The translations under genes were made by a program, and so were the position numbers. The notes under the pieces are model-generated. The model was not told the origin of the DNA and searched no databases. It worked only from the letters and a program-made list of their open reading frames with translations. A stretch of DNA of 64,000 nucleotides from Priestia megaterium (GTDB lineage Bacteria; Bacillota; Bacilli; Bacillales; Bacillaceae_H), in NCBI GenBank assembly GCA_008180335.1, contig VTEF01000001.1:746636-810635 (forward strand), read 5' to 3'. Below, piece by piece: positions 1-9,758 of this stretch (position 1 is the stretch's first letter; every line of letters starts with the position of its first letter).

Positions 1-842
1 ACGAACTTAAACAACTAGTAGCAAGCATGAATCAACCATCTCAAAGTCATGCACATCCTAAAATCGTTAATGACATTTTAACCTTTTTACGGGAACAAGA
101 CATAGAAGAAACGATTCTGAAACAGCTAACAACAGACTTACTAGCGTATTATTACGTTAACCAATCCATTGCGGAAGAAGAGTTTATTCCCTGGGGAAAA
201 GAATGGTTTTTAACAAAGTTTTCATCAATAAAAAATAGCGGCATCTCTAAAAAATATGTAAATGTTGTCGGGCCTACAGGGGTAGGGAAAACAACAACAT
301 TAGCCAAATTAGCAGGAAAGTGTGTCATTGAAAAAAAACAAAAAGTAGCTTTTATTACAACAGATACATACCGGATTTCTGCTATTGATCAATTAAAAAC
401 CTATGCTTCTATTTTGAATGCTCCTATTGAAGTTTGTTACAACAATGAAGATTTTAAAAAAGCGGTTGACGCTTTCGAACAGTACGATGTGGTGTTCATT
501 GATACAGCAGGCCGAAATTTCTTGAAAAGTAAATATGTTCAAGATTTGCAAAATGTGATTTCGTTTCAAGCTAACATGCAGACGTTTCTTGTGTTGTCTA
601 TGACATCAAAGCTGTCAGATATGGAGAAAATTTATCAACAATTTTCACTGCTTCCAATTGATTCATTCATTTTTACAAAATTAGATGAAACGATGACATT
701 TGGTTCGATGATCAACATGTTTGATAAATATAATAAACAAGTTTCGTTTGTAACAACTGGACAAAACGTTCCGGATGATATTCAAGATTTTACAATAGAA
801 ACAGCGGTTGATTATTTATTTGGAGAATGGAGACATGAATGA
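1..842 (+). CDS. flhF: FlhF, SRP-type GTPase for flagellar placement (5' truncated)
   Basis: SRP-family GTPase that sets the number and position of flagellar basal bodies and works with FlhG. The reading frame is open from base 3 with no stop before the Met at 27, so the gene enters from outside the window and the N-terminal B domain is missing. Visible are the N-domain helices, the G1 P-loop GPTGVGKTT (about 270-297), the DTYR motif, DTAGRN and the TKLDE guanine-specificity motif. It ends in TGA overlapping the first codons of flhG by 8 bp, which implies translational coupling. The family is about 360-370 residues, so roughly three quarters is present. Confidence 0.96.
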   Translation, partial: ELKQLVASMNQPSQSHAHPKIVNDILTFLREQDIEETILKQLTTDLLAYYYVNQSIAEEEFIPWGKEWFLTKFSSIKNSGISKKYVNVVGPTGVGKTTTLAKLAGKCVIEKKQKVAFITTDTYRISAIDQLKTYASILNAPIEVCYNNEDFKKAVDAFEQYDVVFIDTAGRNFLKSKYVQDLQNVISFQANMQTFLVLSMTSKLSDMEKIYQQFSLLPIDSFIFTKLDETMTFGSMINMFDKYNKQVSFVTTGQNVPDDIQDFTIETAVDYLFGEWRHE

Positions 843-1716
843 TCAAGCAGAAATATTAAGGAAACAAGTAGGGGCATTAAATGAAGGGGATCATGCGCAT
901 GAAGCAAAAGCATTAGCTGTTTTAAGTGGTAAAGGCGGCGTAGGAAAATCTAATTTCTCACTAAATTTCTCTTTAGCGCTGCAAAAAAAAGGGTACCGAG
1001 TTTTGCTGTTTGATATGGACATCGGCATGGGAAATATCGATATTTTAATGGGGATGACGGCCACTTACACAATTGTTGATTTGTTTGAAGCATCACTGTC
1101 TGTCCAGCAAATCATTAAAAAAGGTCCTGAGGGTCTTTCATATATTGCTGGTGGTTCAGGGATTTCTTCTATATTTGAATTATCTAATCATCATTTAACA
1201 TACTTGATTGAACAGCTGTCCTCTCTTGCATCAGATTATGATTATATTATTTTCGACATGGGTGCTGGAATGACAGAGAATGTCTTAACCTTTTTGAAAT
1301 CAATGAACGACATTATTGTTATTACAACACCCGAACCGACGTCGATTACAGATGCCTATGCTGCTGTGAAGTTTATGAGCTTATATGATATTAATGCGCC
1401 CTTTCATATCGTAATAAACAAAGCGTTGTCTAAAAAAGAAGGGTTGTTAACATATAATCGATTTGAAAAAGCAGTTCAGCAATTTTTACATCGCTCTGTT
1501 TATTTACTTGGAGCGATTCCAAATGACCAAAGTGTAATCAGAGCTGTCAATAGTCAAACTCCATTTTTTCTCTATGATGTTAAATCAAAAGCGAGTGAAG
1601 AGCTAAGAGAGATTGTCAAAACGTATACATCCGTTAATGATCAACAAAAAAATTGGCAGGTCGAAAAGCAAACTAGCTTTGTTAAGAAGTTAAAGAAATT
1701 CTTTTTAGAAAGGTAG
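835..1716 (+). CDS. flhG: FlhG (YlxH), MinD-like ATPase, flagellar number regulator
   Basis: ParA/MinD-type ATPase of 293 residues that stimulates FlhF GTPase and controls flagellar number. The N-terminal DQAEILR matches the conserved DQAxxLR activator helix of FlhG. A deviant Walker A (GKGGVGKS) lies near residues 32-39, with DMD at about 60-62 and DMGAG near 143. The end SFVKKLKKFF looks like the amphipathic MinD-type membrane-targeting helix. I chose the ATG at 835, after GGAGAATGGAGA, over an upstream ATG at 808 because it gives the family N-terminus. Confidence 0.95.
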   Translation: MNDQAEILRKQVGALNEGDHAHEAKALAVLSGKGGVGKSNFSLNFSLALQKKGYRVLLFDMDIGMGNIDILMGMTATYTIVDLFEASLSVQQIIKKGPEGLSYIAGGSGISSIFELSNHHLTYLIEQLSSLASDYDYIIFDMGAGMTENVLTFLKSMNDIIVITTPEPTSITDAYAAVKFMSLYDINAPFHIVINKALSKKEGLLTYNRFEKAVQQFLHRSVYLLGAIPNDQSVIRAVNSQTPFFLYDVKSKASEELREIVKTYTSVNDQQKNWQVEKQTSFVKKLKKFFLER

Positions 1717-1724
1717 GATTGTTG

Positions 1725-2774
1725 TTGAGTGAAATTAAAGTATTAATTGTTGATGATTCTGCTTTTATGCGAAAAGTCATTACAGATTTTTTAGACAAAG
1801 ACCATCGGTTTAAAGTCGTTGGAACAGCTCGTGATGGAGAAGAAGCATTAAAAAAGGTCACGCTTTTAGCTCCGGATGTCATTACACTTGATGTAGAAAT
1901 GCCTGTTATGGATGGTCTTGAAACTTTACAGCATCTCATGAAAATAAAACCAACACCAGTTGTTATGTTATCTAGTACAACGTTTGAAGGGGCAAATAAT
2001 ACATTTTTAGCCATGCAATATGGTGCTATTGATTTTGTAGCTAAACCATCCGGGGCAATATCGCTAGATTTACACAAGGTTAAGGATGAGCTGATTTCTA
2101 AATTACTTATTGCAAGTAAAGCAAACATTCCTAAGGTTAAAGCAAGCATCAGTCCGATTAAACAGAATGTTGCAGAGGTGCCTGTTGTTGTCAGTAAGAA
2201 AAATAAAATTGTTTGCATTGGAACGTCAACAGGAGGTCCAAGAGCACTGCAAGAAGTATTAACAGCGATACCGGCATCCATTCAAGCACCTATTCTGATT
2301 GTACAACATATGCCGCCAGGCTTTACCCAATCGTTAGCGGCTCGCTTAAATCAATTGTCAGCTATTGAAGTAAAAGAGGCAAAAAATAAAGAAAAGCTAA
2401 AATGCGGATGTGCATATATCGCACCTGGAGGCTACCACTTAACAGTTAGGAAAGAAGGTGGAGATTTGTTCGCTTATTTAGATGAATCTCCACCTGTAAA
2501 AGGTCACCGGCCATCAGTAGATAGACTATTTACCTCAATATCAAATTTATCTGAATATGAAAAAGTGGCAATTATTTTAACAGGAATGGGTTCTGATGGT
2601 ACAGAAGGTATGATTCAACTAAAGAAAAGCGGAAGGACAGTTGCCATCGCTGAATCTCAAGAAACATCCATTATTTATGGAATGCCAAAATCAGCTATTG
2701 CTACCAAGCTAATTGATCATGTGGAACGATTAGATAATGTATCTAAGGTGATTTCACACTATGTACAGAAATAG
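1725..2774 (+). CDS. cheB: CheB, chemotaxis response regulator methylesterase
   Basis: Receiver domain plus protein-glutamate methylesterase that removes methyl groups from chemoreceptors. The acidic pocket VDDSAFMR begins near residue 9 and the phospho-acceptor Asp in ITLDVEMPVMDG is near 56. The C-terminal esterase triad is visible: Ser in GTSTGG (about 168), His in QHMPPG (about 195) and Asp in GMGSDG (about 291). Three consecutive in-frame TTG codons (1719, 1722, 1725) could start it. The SD-like AGGTAGG at 1711-1717 favours 1725, giving 349 aa. Confidence 0.94.
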   Translation: MSEIKVLIVDDSAFMRKVITDFLDKDHRFKVVGTARDGEEALKKVTLLAPDVITLDVEMPVMDGLETLQHLMKIKPTPVVMLSSTTFEGANNTFLAMQYGAIDFVAKPSGAISLDLHKVKDELISKLLIASKANIPKVKASISPIKQNVAEVPVVVSKKNKIVCIGTSTGGPRALQEVLTAIPASIQAPILIVQHMPPGFTQSLAARLNQLSAIEVKEAKNKEKLKCGCAYIAPGGYHLTVRKEGGDLFAYLDESPPVKGHRPSVDRLFTSISNLSEYEKVAIILTGMGSDGTEGMIQLKKSGRTVAIAESQETSIIYGMPKSAIATKLIDHVERLDNVSKVISHYVQK

Positions 2775-2786
2775 GAGGAACCTTTG

Positions 2787-4823
2787 ATGGACATGAGTCA
2801 ATATCTAGAAGTGTTTATAGAAGAAAGTAAGGAACATTTACAGAATATTAATCATCAATTACTAGAATTTGAGAAAGATGTGAAAAACCTTGCTTTTGTG
2901 AGTGAAATATTTCGCTCTGCTCATACGCTAAAAGGTATGTCAGCTACGATGGGATTTGAAGATTTGGCTAACTTAACACACAAAATGGAAAATGTGTTAG
3001 ATAGTATTCGCAATAATCAAGTCGCTGTTACAACTAGTGTAGTAGACTCTATTTTTGAGTCTGTAGATGCACTAGAGATTATGGTTGAATCAATTGCCAA
3101 TGGTGGAGATGGAAAGCATGATGTATCGTCTATTGTGCGAAAATTACAAGTAATTGAAAAGGGAGAAGAAGCACTAGACGTACAAGCCCAAGCACCTGTA
3201 TCGACAGCTTCTGTCGGAACATACGATGAATTCGAACGCTCTATTTTAAATCAGTCCGTAGATCAGGGATTTAATGCGTATGAAATAACGGTATGTCTAC
3301 AAGCGACTTGTTTATTGAAAGCGGCTCGTGTCTACATGGTGTTCGAGGTGTTAGAACAAGCGGGTGAAGTAATTAAATCCCTGCCTAGTGTACAGGATTT
3401 AGAAGAAGAAAAGTTTGATCAGCAATTTACAGTTGTAATCGTAACAAAGAATGAACAAGAAGAAATTCAGCAACAAATTATGCAAGTGTCAGAAGTAGAG
3501 CATGTGCATATCAACGATATAACAGCTAAAGCCGCATCTATGGAAGAGCAATTGAGTGAAACGCAAGTCCATCAAAAAGCGCAGAAAGATACGACTCTTC
3601 CTGTTGCAAACGAAGAAACCGCTGTTGCTACAGAACAACAACCAGCAAATGTAAAGCAGCAAAAAGCGCAACAAGGAAATAAAACGATACGGGTAAACAT
3701 CGATCGACTAGACAGCTTAATGAATTTATTTGAAGAGCTTGTTATTGATCGAGGGCGTCTTGAGCAAATTTCCAAAGAGTTGAATAACAGCGAATTAGAT
3801 GAAACAGTCGAAAGAATGTCCCGTATTTCTGGAGATTTGCAAACAATCATTTTAAACATGCGAATGGTGCCAGTAGAAACGGTATTTAATCGTTTTCCAC
3901 GAATGGTGAGACAATTAGCAAAAGATTTAGGTAAGCAAATTGATTTGCAAATTATCGGGACCGAAACAGAGCTAGATCGTACGGTCATTGATGAAATCGG
4001 AGACCCTTTACTTCATTTGCTAAGAAATGCAATTGATCATGGAATTGAAATGCCGGATGTTCGTGAAAAGAATGGAAAAAAACGTGAAGGAACAGTAAGG
4101 TTAAAAGCATATCACAGTGGCAACCACGTATTTATTGATTTAGAAGACGATGGAGCTGGTATTAATCGAGATAAAGTATTAGAAAAAGCTTTGAATAAAG
4201 GGATTGTTTCTGAGAAGATTGCTAAAACTCTTACTGATAAGCAGGTTTATGAATTAATATTTGCTTCCGGTTTTTCAACAGCTGAACAAATATCAGACAT
4301 TTCAGGCCGTGGAGTTGGATTAGACGTCGTTAAAAATACAATTGAATCATTAGGAGGATCGGTCACAATCGATTCCACACCAGGCTACGGTTCAATATTT
4401 TCTATCCAACTGCCACTCACTTTATCTATTATCTCAGCGTTGCTGATCGAAATGGGTGAAGAAAGATATGCATTACCATTATCATCAATTATTGAAACAG
4501 CCATTGTAAAAAAAGAAGATGTCCTACATGCTCACGGGCAGAAAGTAATTGATTTTAGAGGCAGCATTATCCCATTGTTAAATTTAAAGCAATTATTTGA
4601 TGTTCCTAGTTTAAAAGAAGAAAATGACTTCTATTCTGTTGTCATTGTTCGAAAAGGAGATAAGACAGCGGGTTTAATTGTCGATTCATTTATTGGACAG
4701 CAAGAAATCGTGTTAAAGTCGCTTGGTAACTATTTAACATCAGCTTTTGCTATATCGGGTGCAACAATTTTAGGCGATGGACAAGTAGCGCTGATTATCG
4801 ATTGCAATGCTCTTATTCAATAA
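2787..4823 (+). CDS. cheA: CheA, chemotaxis histidine kinase
   Basis: Central chemotaxis kinase that autophosphorylates and passes phosphate to CheY and CheB. Domains in order: HPt with phospho-His near residue 46 (FRSAHTLKG), a P2 CheY-binding region around 155-245, a Gln/Thr-rich linker, P3 dimerisation (about 290-355), HATPase (N box LLRNAIDHG, then DDGAGI and GRGVGLDVV) and a C-terminal CheW-like P5 domain. The 678-aa length is normal. AGGAGG at 2773-2778 points to the ATG at 2787, although a TTG directly precedes it. It lies 12 bp after cheB in the same operon. Confidence 0.96.
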   Translation: MDMSQYLEVFIEESKEHLQNINHQLLEFEKDVKNLAFVSEIFRSAHTLKGMSATMGFEDLANLTHKMENVLDSIRNNQVAVTTSVVDSIFESVDALEIMVESIANGGDGKHDVSSIVRKLQVIEKGEEALDVQAQAPVSTASVGTYDEFERSILNQSVDQGFNAYEITVCLQATCLLKAARVYMVFEVLEQAGEVIKSLPSVQDLEEEKFDQQFTVVIVTKNEQEEIQQQIMQVSEVEHVHINDITAKAASMEEQLSETQVHQKAQKDTTLPVANEETAVATEQQPANVKQQKAQQGNKTIRVNIDRLDSLMNLFEELVIDRGRLEQISKELNNSELDETVERMSRISGDLQTIILNMRMVPVETVFNRFPRMVRQLAKDLGKQIDLQIIGTETELDRTVIDEIGDPLLHLLRNAIDHGIEMPDVREKNGKKREGTVRLKAYHSGNHVFIDLEDDGAGINRDKVLEKALNKGIVSEKIAKTLTDKQVYELIFASGFSTAEQISDISGRGVGLDVVKNTIESLGGSVTIDSTPGYGSIFSIQLPLTLSIISALLIEMGEERYALPLSSIIETAIVKKEDVLHAHGQKVIDFRGSIIPLLNLKQLFDVPSLKEENDFYSVVIVRKGDKTAGLIVDSFIGQQEIVLKSLGNYLTSAFAISGATILGDGQVALIIDCNALIQ

Positions 4824-4874
4824 TATGAAACTTCAAGCTTTATTCAGTTCAGAGTGATAGTGGAGGAGTATAAA

Positions 4875-5324
4875 ATGGAAACAAAATATATTGTATTTCA
4901 ATTAAGTGATGAAGAATATGGAATTTCAGTCAATCAAGTACGTTCAATTGAAAAAATTCAACATATTACACGCGTCCCGCGCACAAGTCCCTATGTAAAA
5001 GGTGTTATTAACCTGCGAGGAGTTGTCACACCTATTATTGATTTAAGAGCCCGCTTTGGTTTAGAAGAATTACCATATAATGATCATACAAGAATAATTA
5101 TTGTATCCATTGATGACGTGGAAGTCGGTTTAATTGTAGATGCTGCGAATGATGTGCTTGACATTGCGAACGACCAGATTGAACCTTCTCCTGAGGTAAT
5201 TGAGGGTGTACAAGTGGACTATCTCAGCGGAGTTGTAAAAAAAAATAATAGACTAATTATTTTAGTGAATTTAAAGAAAATTTTAACGGCTAATGATGAA
5301 GAAGAGTCAAAAATCGATGCATAA
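4875..5324 (+). CDS. cheW: CheW, chemotaxis coupling protein
   Basis: Adaptor joining chemoreceptors to CheA. The 149-aa product is a single CheW domain, with the conserved stretches YIVFQLSDEEYGI, VNQVRSIE, VKGVINLRG and PIIDLRARFG. The ATG at 4875 follows GGAGG at 4862-4866; an upstream in-frame start at 4854 has no SD and lies before the conserved N-terminus. The 3' end overlaps cheC by 8 bp. Confidence 0.96.
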   Translation: METKYIVFQLSDEEYGISVNQVRSIEKIQHITRVPRTSPYVKGVINLRGVVTPIIDLRARFGLEELPYNDHTRIIIVSIDDVEVGLIVDAANDVLDIANDQIEPSPEVIEGVQVDYLSGVVKKNNRLIILVNLKKILTANDEEESKIDA

Positions 5325-5952
5325 TCAAAATTCATTACATGAGTTCCATTTTGATGTTTTAAAAGAGGTAGGAAATATTGGTGCAGCTAATTCGGCAACA
5401 GCTTTATCTCATTTACTACATAGACGAATTGAGATGGAAGTCCCGCGTGTCAATGTTGTAGAGATTAATCAAGCTATTGATGAAATTGGCGGTCCTGAGC
5501 GTCTAGTTGTCCAAATTTTTCTTCGAGTAGATGGAGAGGTACCAGGCAGTGTTTTCTTTATCTTATCATTACAAGAAGCATATATTTTTTTAGAGGAACT
5601 ATTGGGTGAAAGAGTAATGAATCTCGATAGAATGCTGGAGTCAGACATTGCGTTATCTGCTTTAAAAGAGGTAGGAAACATTTTATGTGGATCATATGTA
5701 ACGGCATTGTCAAATTTCACTCGTTTAAATATGTATCCATCTGTACCTAATGTATGCATTGATATGCTTGGAGCAACTATGACTAGCGGTCTAATTGAAG
5801 CGTCCGTTGAAAATGAGCATGTACTTATGATTGATACAGTTTTAGCTGAGAAGCAGCAATGCTCACTAGTAAAAGGAAACTTTTTGCTCGTTCCGGATAA
5901 TGGAGCACTAGATGCTATTTTTAAAGCACTTGGAGTACAAATAGATGAATAA
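5317..5952 (+). CDS. cheC: CheC, CheY-P phosphatase and CheD partner
   Basis: CheY-P phosphatase of the CheC/FliY/CheX family, which also binds and regulates CheD. Both phosphatase signatures (D/S-x3-E-x2-N) are present: D-VLK-E-VG-N near residue 10 and S-ALK-E-VG-N about 110 residues later. In-frame ATGs exist at 5293, 5296 and 5317. I chose 5317 (211 aa) because it gives the usual length near 209, follows a purine-rich GAAGAAGAG and reproduces the 8-bp overlap style of flhF-flhG and cheC-cheD. The start is the uncertain part. Confidence 0.93.
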   Translation: MHNQNSLHEFHFDVLKEVGNIGAANSATALSHLLHRRIEMEVPRVNVVEINQAIDEIGGPERLVVQIFLRVDGEVPGSVFFILSLQEAYIFLEELLGERVMNLDRMLESDIALSALKEVGNILCGSYVTALSNFTRLNMYPSVPNVCIDMLGATMTSGLIEASVENEHVLMIDTVLAEKQQCSLVKGNFLLVPDNGALDAIFKALGVQIDE

Positions 5953-6439
5953 TGTAGAACAGATAGTGAGAGTAGGCATTGCAGATTTAAATATTGTAAA
6001 ACAGCCAAACCTTATCAGAACTGCTGGATTAGGTTCGTGTGTAGGAGTCATTATTTATGACTCCATTCATTCAATAGCAGGATTAGCACATATTATGCTG
6101 CCGGATTCTTCGGTAGCAAAAAGTCCTTTTAATCGTGCAAAGTATGCAGATACTGCAATTGAAGATCTACTAGAAACCCTGGGCGGTTTTGGTATATACA
6201 AAAGGTCGCTAAAAGCAAAGATTGCGGGTGGAGCCCAAATGTTTCAGTTTCACTCTACAAATGATTTTATGAGAATTGGTGCCCGGAATGTGGAAGCTGT
6301 CGAAAAAGAACTAGACAAATATGGTATTGAGTTAGTGGCTAAAGACGTTGGAGGCCACAGTGGACGTACAATTGAATTCAACCCTCAAACATCTATGTTA
6401 ACGATTCGAACAGTTAATAAGGGAATCAAAGAAATTTAG
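5945..6439 (+). CDS. cheD: CheD, chemoreceptor glutamine deamidase
   Basis: Deamidates glutamines on chemoreceptors and, with CheC and CheY-P, forms part of the Bacillus adaptation system. The catalytic Cys lies in GLGSCVGV (about residue 32), preceded by the conserved Thr of IRTAGLG, and the His is in AHIMLPDS. The 164-aa length fits. The ATG at 5945 overlaps the cheC end by 8 bp and follows GGAG at 5934-5937. Confidence 0.95.
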   Translation: MNNVEQIVRVGIADLNIVKQPNLIRTAGLGSCVGVIIYDSIHSIAGLAHIMLPDSSVAKSPFNRAKYADTAIEDLLETLGGFGIYKRSLKAKIAGGAQMFQFHSTNDFMRIGARNVEAVEKELDKYGIELVAKDVGGHSGRTIEFNPQTSMLTIRTVNKGIKEI

Positions 6440-6528
6440 CTTTCAGTGTACGCTTTAAATAGATCTTTACTTTTTGTAAGCTGCAGGAAAATGCATGTAC
6501 AATTCTAAAAGGAGGGGTGAATCAGTTC

Positions 6529-7293
6529 GTGACAAGTGTACAAAGCAAAGAAGAAAAAAACTATTGGGAGAAATGGATTAAAACTCGTGATTCTCAAGCA
6601 GGAAATATGCTTGTAAAAAAGTACATGCCTCTTGTAAATTACCATGTGCAACGAATTGGGGTGGGCTTGCCAAGAAACATTCATAAAGAAGAATTGAAAA
6701 GTTTAGGATTAATAGGTCTTTATGATGCGCTTGAAAAGTTTGATTACGGTCGAGATTTAAAGTTTGATACATATGCTTCTTTTCGAATTAGAGGAGCTAT
6801 ATTAGATGGATTGAGAAAAGAAGATTGGCTATCTCGTAGTGCAAGAGAACGAGCAAAGAAAATTGAGCAAACGGTAGAAAGACTTGAACAGCACTATTTA
6901 CGAAATGTATCTGCTCGTGAAGTTGCATCAGAAATAGGCATGACAGAAGAAGAAGTCGTTCAAACAATGAATGAAGGCTTTTTTGCAAACATTTTGTCCA
7001 TTGAGGAACAACCTAAAGAATATGAAGATGGTGAACAGCATTCTTATACAATCAAGGATGAGAAAACATTGTCACCAGAAGAACAACTATTAAAGGAAGA
7101 ATACTATAAAGAACTCATTCAAGTGATTGAACATTTAAATGAAAAAGAGCAGCTGGTTATTTCTCTATTCTATAAAGAAGAACTAACGTTTACGGAGATT
7201 GGTTATATATTAGGTTTATCGACATCGCGTATTTCGCAAATTCATTCAAAAGCCTTATTTAAATTACGAAAAATATTAGATAAGATGGTTTGA
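6529..7293 (+). CDS. sigD: SigD, flagellar/motility sigma factor
   Basis: Sigma-28 (FliA-type) RNA polymerase sigma factor for late flagellar, chemotaxis and autolysin genes. Region 2 (KFDTYASFRIRGAILDGLRKEDW), region 3 and region 4 (LTFTEIGYILGLSTSRISQIHSKAL) are intact. The size (254 aa) equals the B. subtilis protein. The GTG at 6529 follows AGGAGGGG at 6510-6517; the upstream GTG at 6517 lies inside the SD. An 89-bp gap separates it from cheD, with no sigma-D-like site that I could see in it. Confidence 0.95.
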   Translation: MTSVQSKEEKNYWEKWIKTRDSQAGNMLVKKYMPLVNYHVQRIGVGLPRNIHKEELKSLGLIGLYDALEKFDYGRDLKFDTYASFRIRGAILDGLRKEDWLSRSARERAKKIEQTVERLEQHYLRNVSAREVASEIGMTEEEVVQTMNEGFFANILSIEEQPKEYEDGEQHSYTIKDEKTLSPEEQLLKEEYYKELIQVIEHLNEKEQLVISLFYKEELTFTEIGYILGLSTSRISQIHSKALFKLRKILDKMV

Positions 7294-7315
7294 TTATCAA
7301 TAAAGAGGTACAAAA

Positions 7316-7876
7316 ATGACATTTTTACTTATAGTTAGCTTTTTAATACATGGTGTAACATTATTTTGTATCATTTTATTATATATGCAGCTAACACGTG
7401 TAAGAGAGTTAGAGCAATTGCAAAAGAAAGTCATTGAAGAGATGAAGCAGACAATGAATACTTATTTATCTGAAGTAGATCATCAAAACGAGGAATTTCT
7501 GTTGCAGCTACAACAAACGTCTCGAAATAAATCTAGCAATCCTTCAAAAGCCAACGTTGAACCTGGACAAGAAGTTCAGTCAGTGCCGTCATTTGATATG
7601 AAAAGCGAGCCTACTGAATCATTTGCAGAACTGTTTAATAGTGAATTAGCAGAGCAGAACGTTAAAGCATCTTACTATTCTCCGTCAGAAAAAAACAGCA
7701 AAAAAGAAGCTGAAAGTATGTTAATGACTACTGAAGACTTGAACGAACTGACAACGGATGAACTGAGAGAAATTTCTATTTCTTTACAAAAAAGAGGTTT
7801 AACAATTGAAGAAATTGCGAAACATTTACATAGAGGGAAAACTGAAATTGAATTATTGTTGAAATTTCAACAATAA
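7316..7876 (+). CDS. swrB: SwrB-like membrane protein, end of fla/che operon
   Basis: Small protein of 186 aa with one N-terminal membrane segment (about residues 2-22, FLLIVSFLIHGVTLFCI) followed by a charged coiled-coil-like stretch (VRELEQLQKKVIEEMK). The C-terminal helical region (LTTDELREISISLQKRGLTIEEIAKHL) is helix-turn-helix-like. Position right after sigD and topology match SwrB (YlxL), which in B. subtilis activates flagellar type III export and swarming. The call rests on synteny and topology because the middle is poorly conserved. Confidence 0.85.
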   Translation: MTFLLIVSFLIHGVTLFCIILLYMQLTRVRELEQLQKKVIEEMKQTMNTYLSEVDHQNEEFLLQLQQTSRNKSSNPSKANVEPGQEVQSVPSFDMKSEPTESFAELFNSELAEQNVKASYYSPSEKNSKKEAESMLMTTEDLNELTTDELREISISLQKRGLTIEEIAKHLHRGKTEIELLLKFQQ

Positions 7877-7890
7877 ACTTCATTTTAGGC

Positions 7891-7919
7891 TTGCTTGTAA
7901 AAAGTGAGTGTGCTATATT
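7891..7919 (+). promoter_or_regulatory. Sigma-A promoter of rpsB
   Basis: TTGCTT (7891-7896), a 17-bp spacer and TATATT (7914-7919). It begins 15 bp after the swrB stop, and no terminator separates the fla/che operon from it. Predicted initiation near 7926 gives an approximately 110-nt leader before rpsB. Confidence 0.75.
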
Positions 7920-7941
7920 TGTTTTTGGTGTTAATACACAC

Positions 7942-8000
7942 GCTTGTTGATTTAGTTAATGGTGCTACGCTTTGTAGTTTTGACTAAAGATGAAACGAGC
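7942..8000 (+). ncRNA. Structured rpsB mRNA leader, candidate S2 autoregulatory element
   Basis: Three nested helices are visible: 7942-7948 with 7994-8000 (7 bp, one G-U), 7951-7956 (TTTAGT) with 7983-7988 (ACTAAA), and 7965-7968 (CTAC) with 7974-7977 (GTAG). Asymmetric internal loops separate them. The element lies between the rpsB promoter and its SD at about 8022-8027. A second SD-like GCGGAGG follows the outer helix. Ribosomal-protein leaders commonly bind their own product, so S2 binding is my inference. Confidence 0.5.
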
Positions 8001-8035
8001 GGAGGATAATCAAAACCATTTAGGAGGAAAAACAC

Positions 8036-8755
8036 ATGTCAGTAATTTCAATGAAACAATTACTAGAAGCTGGTGTACATTTCGGTCACCAAACTCGCCG
8101 TTGGAACCCAAAAATGAAGAAATATATCTTCACTGAGCGTAACGGTATCTACATCATCGATCTTCAAAAAACAGTTAAAAAGGTAGAAGAAGCTTACCGC
8201 TTCGTTAAAGAATTAGCTGCTGATGGCGGTACAATGTTATTCGTTGGTACTAAAAAGCAAGCTCAAGATTCTGTTAAAGAAGAAGCAGCTCGCGCTGGTA
8301 TGTACTTTGTTAACCAACGTTGGTTAGGTGGTACATTAACTAACTTCTCTACTATCCAAAAACGTATTAAACGTTTAAAAGATATCGAGAAAATGCAAGA
8401 AGATGGTACGTTTGAAGTATTACCTAAGAAAGAAGTAGTTCAACTTAAAAAAGAGTTAGAGCGTCTTGAGAAATTCTTAGGCGGTATTAAAGATATGAAA
8501 CAACTTCCTGATGCATTATTCATCATCGACCCTCGTAAAGAGCGTATTGCAGTAGCGGAAGCTAAAAAATTAAACATTCCAATCGTTGGTATCGTTGACA
8601 CTAACTGCGACCCTGACGAAATTGATTATGTTATCCCTGCAAACGATGATGCAATTCGTGCTGTTAAACTTTTAACTTCTAAAATTGCTGATGCGATCTT
8701 AGAAGCTAAACAAGGTGAAGAAACAGCAGTTGAAACTGAAACAACTACTGCTTAA
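8036..8755 (+). CDS. rpsB: 30S ribosomal protein S2
   Basis: Small-subunit protein S2, needed for S1/bS21 association and initiation. N-terminal [17 protein letters not shown] and the central FVGTKKQAQ and [11 protein letters not shown] blocks are diagnostic. It has 239 aa and ends in the Glu/Thr-rich tail usual in Firmicutes. Strong SD TAGGAGG at 8021-8027. Codon use is highly biased, as expected for a ribosomal protein. Confidence 0.98.
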   Translation: MSVISMKQLLEAGVHFGHQTRRWNPKMKKYIFTERNGIYIIDLQKTVKKVEEAYRFVKELAADGGTMLFVGTKKQAQDSVKEEAARAGMYFVNQRWLGGTLTNFSTIQKRIKRLKDIEKMQEDGTFEVLPKKEVVQLKKELERLEKFLGGIKDMKQLPDALFIIDPRKERIAVAEAKKLNIPIVGIVDTNCDPDEIDYVIPANDDAIRAVKLLTSKIADAILEAKQGEETAVETETTTA

Positions 8756-8762
8756 TTCCGTG

Positions 8763-8802
8763 AAAGGTGATAAGAGGGAATAGCCTTTTATCACCTTTTT
8801 TT
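8763..8802 (+). terminator. Terminator between rpsB and tsf
   Basis: AAAGGTGATAA (8763-8773) pairs with TTATCACCTTT (8788-8798), with further AAGAGG/CCTTTT pairing inside, followed by a T run. It probably sets the rpsB:tsf ratio by partial read-through, since tsf has no obvious strong promoter of its own. Confidence 0.8.
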
Positions 8803-8861
8803 AAAAAAAGATTTCATCAATTTATATACAATTACATACTCAAATAAGGAGGCTACTTATT

Positions 8862-9743
8862 ATGGCAATTACTGCTCAAATGGTAAAAGAATTACGTGAA
8901 AAAACTGGTGCAGGTATGATGGATTGTAAAAAAGCATTAACTGAAACTGATGGTGATATGGAAAAAGCAATCGATTACCTACGTGAAAAAGGTATTGCGA
9001 AAGCTGCTAAAAAATCAGATCGCATCGCTGCTGAAGGTTTAACGTACATTGAAACAAACGGTAACGAAGCTGTCATTTTAGAAGTTAACTCTGAAACAGA
9101 CTTCGTAGCAAAAAACGAGGGCTTCCAAAAATTAACAAAAGAATTAGCTGCTCACATTTTAGCTAACAAACCAGCAAACGTTGAAGAAGCAGCTGCTCAA
9201 AAAATGGAAAATGGTGCAACAGTTGAAGAGCACATCAACTCTGCAATTGCTACAATCGGTGAAAAATTATCTCTACGCCGTTTTGTTGTTGTAAGCAAAA
9301 CTGATGCTGATGCATTCGGTGCTTACTTACACATGGGCGGACGTATTGGTGTATTAACGGTATTAGCAGGTACAACTGATGAGCAAGCTGCTAAAGATGT
9401 AGCAATGCATATCGCTGCAATCAACCCTAAATATGTATCTCGTGACCAGGTTTCTGCTGAAGAAACTGAGCGTGAGCGTGAAGTATTAACTCAACAAGCA
9501 TTAAACGAAGGTAAACCAGAAAACATCGTTGCAAAAATGGTTGAAGGCCGTCTTGGTAAATTCTTCGAAGATGTTTGCTTATTAGATCAAACTTTTGTAA
9601 AAAATCCTGATCAAAAAGTTCGTCAATTTGTTGAAAGCAAAGGTGCAACTGTTCAAAGTTTCGTACGTTTTGAAGTAGGAGAAGGTATTGAGAAACGTCA
9701 AGATAACTTTGCTGAAGAAGTAATGAGCCAAGTTAAAAAGTAA
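8862..9743 (+). CDS. tsf: Elongation factor Ts
   Basis: Guanine-nucleotide exchange factor for EF-Tu. The N-terminal UBA-like domain ([25 protein letters not shown]), the [10 protein letters not shown] motif and the C-terminal dimerisation segment are present. The product has 293 aa and SD AAGGAGG stands before the ATG at 8862. The rpsB-tsf-pyrH-frr order is standard. Confidence 0.98.
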   Translation: MAITAQMVKELREKTGAGMMDCKKALTETDGDMEKAIDYLREKGIAKAAKKSDRIAAEGLTYIETNGNEAVILEVNSETDFVAKNEGFQKLTKELAAHILANKPANVEEAAAQKMENGATVEEHINSAIATIGEKLSLRRFVVVSKTDADAFGAYLHMGGRIGVLTVLAGTTDEQAAKDVAMHIAAINPKYVSRDQVSAEETEREREVLTQQALNEGKPENIVAKMVEGRLGKFFEDVCLLDQTFVKNPDQKVRQFVESKGATVQSFVRFEVGEGIEKRQDNFAEEVMSQVKK

Positions 9744-9758
9744 GAATGTGGTTAAATA

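Noticed and set aside
1682-2281. 199-codon - strand frame opposite cheB
   Set aside because: It is the antisense shadow of a clear cheB. Composition follows the complementary codons and it has no SD or synteny support.
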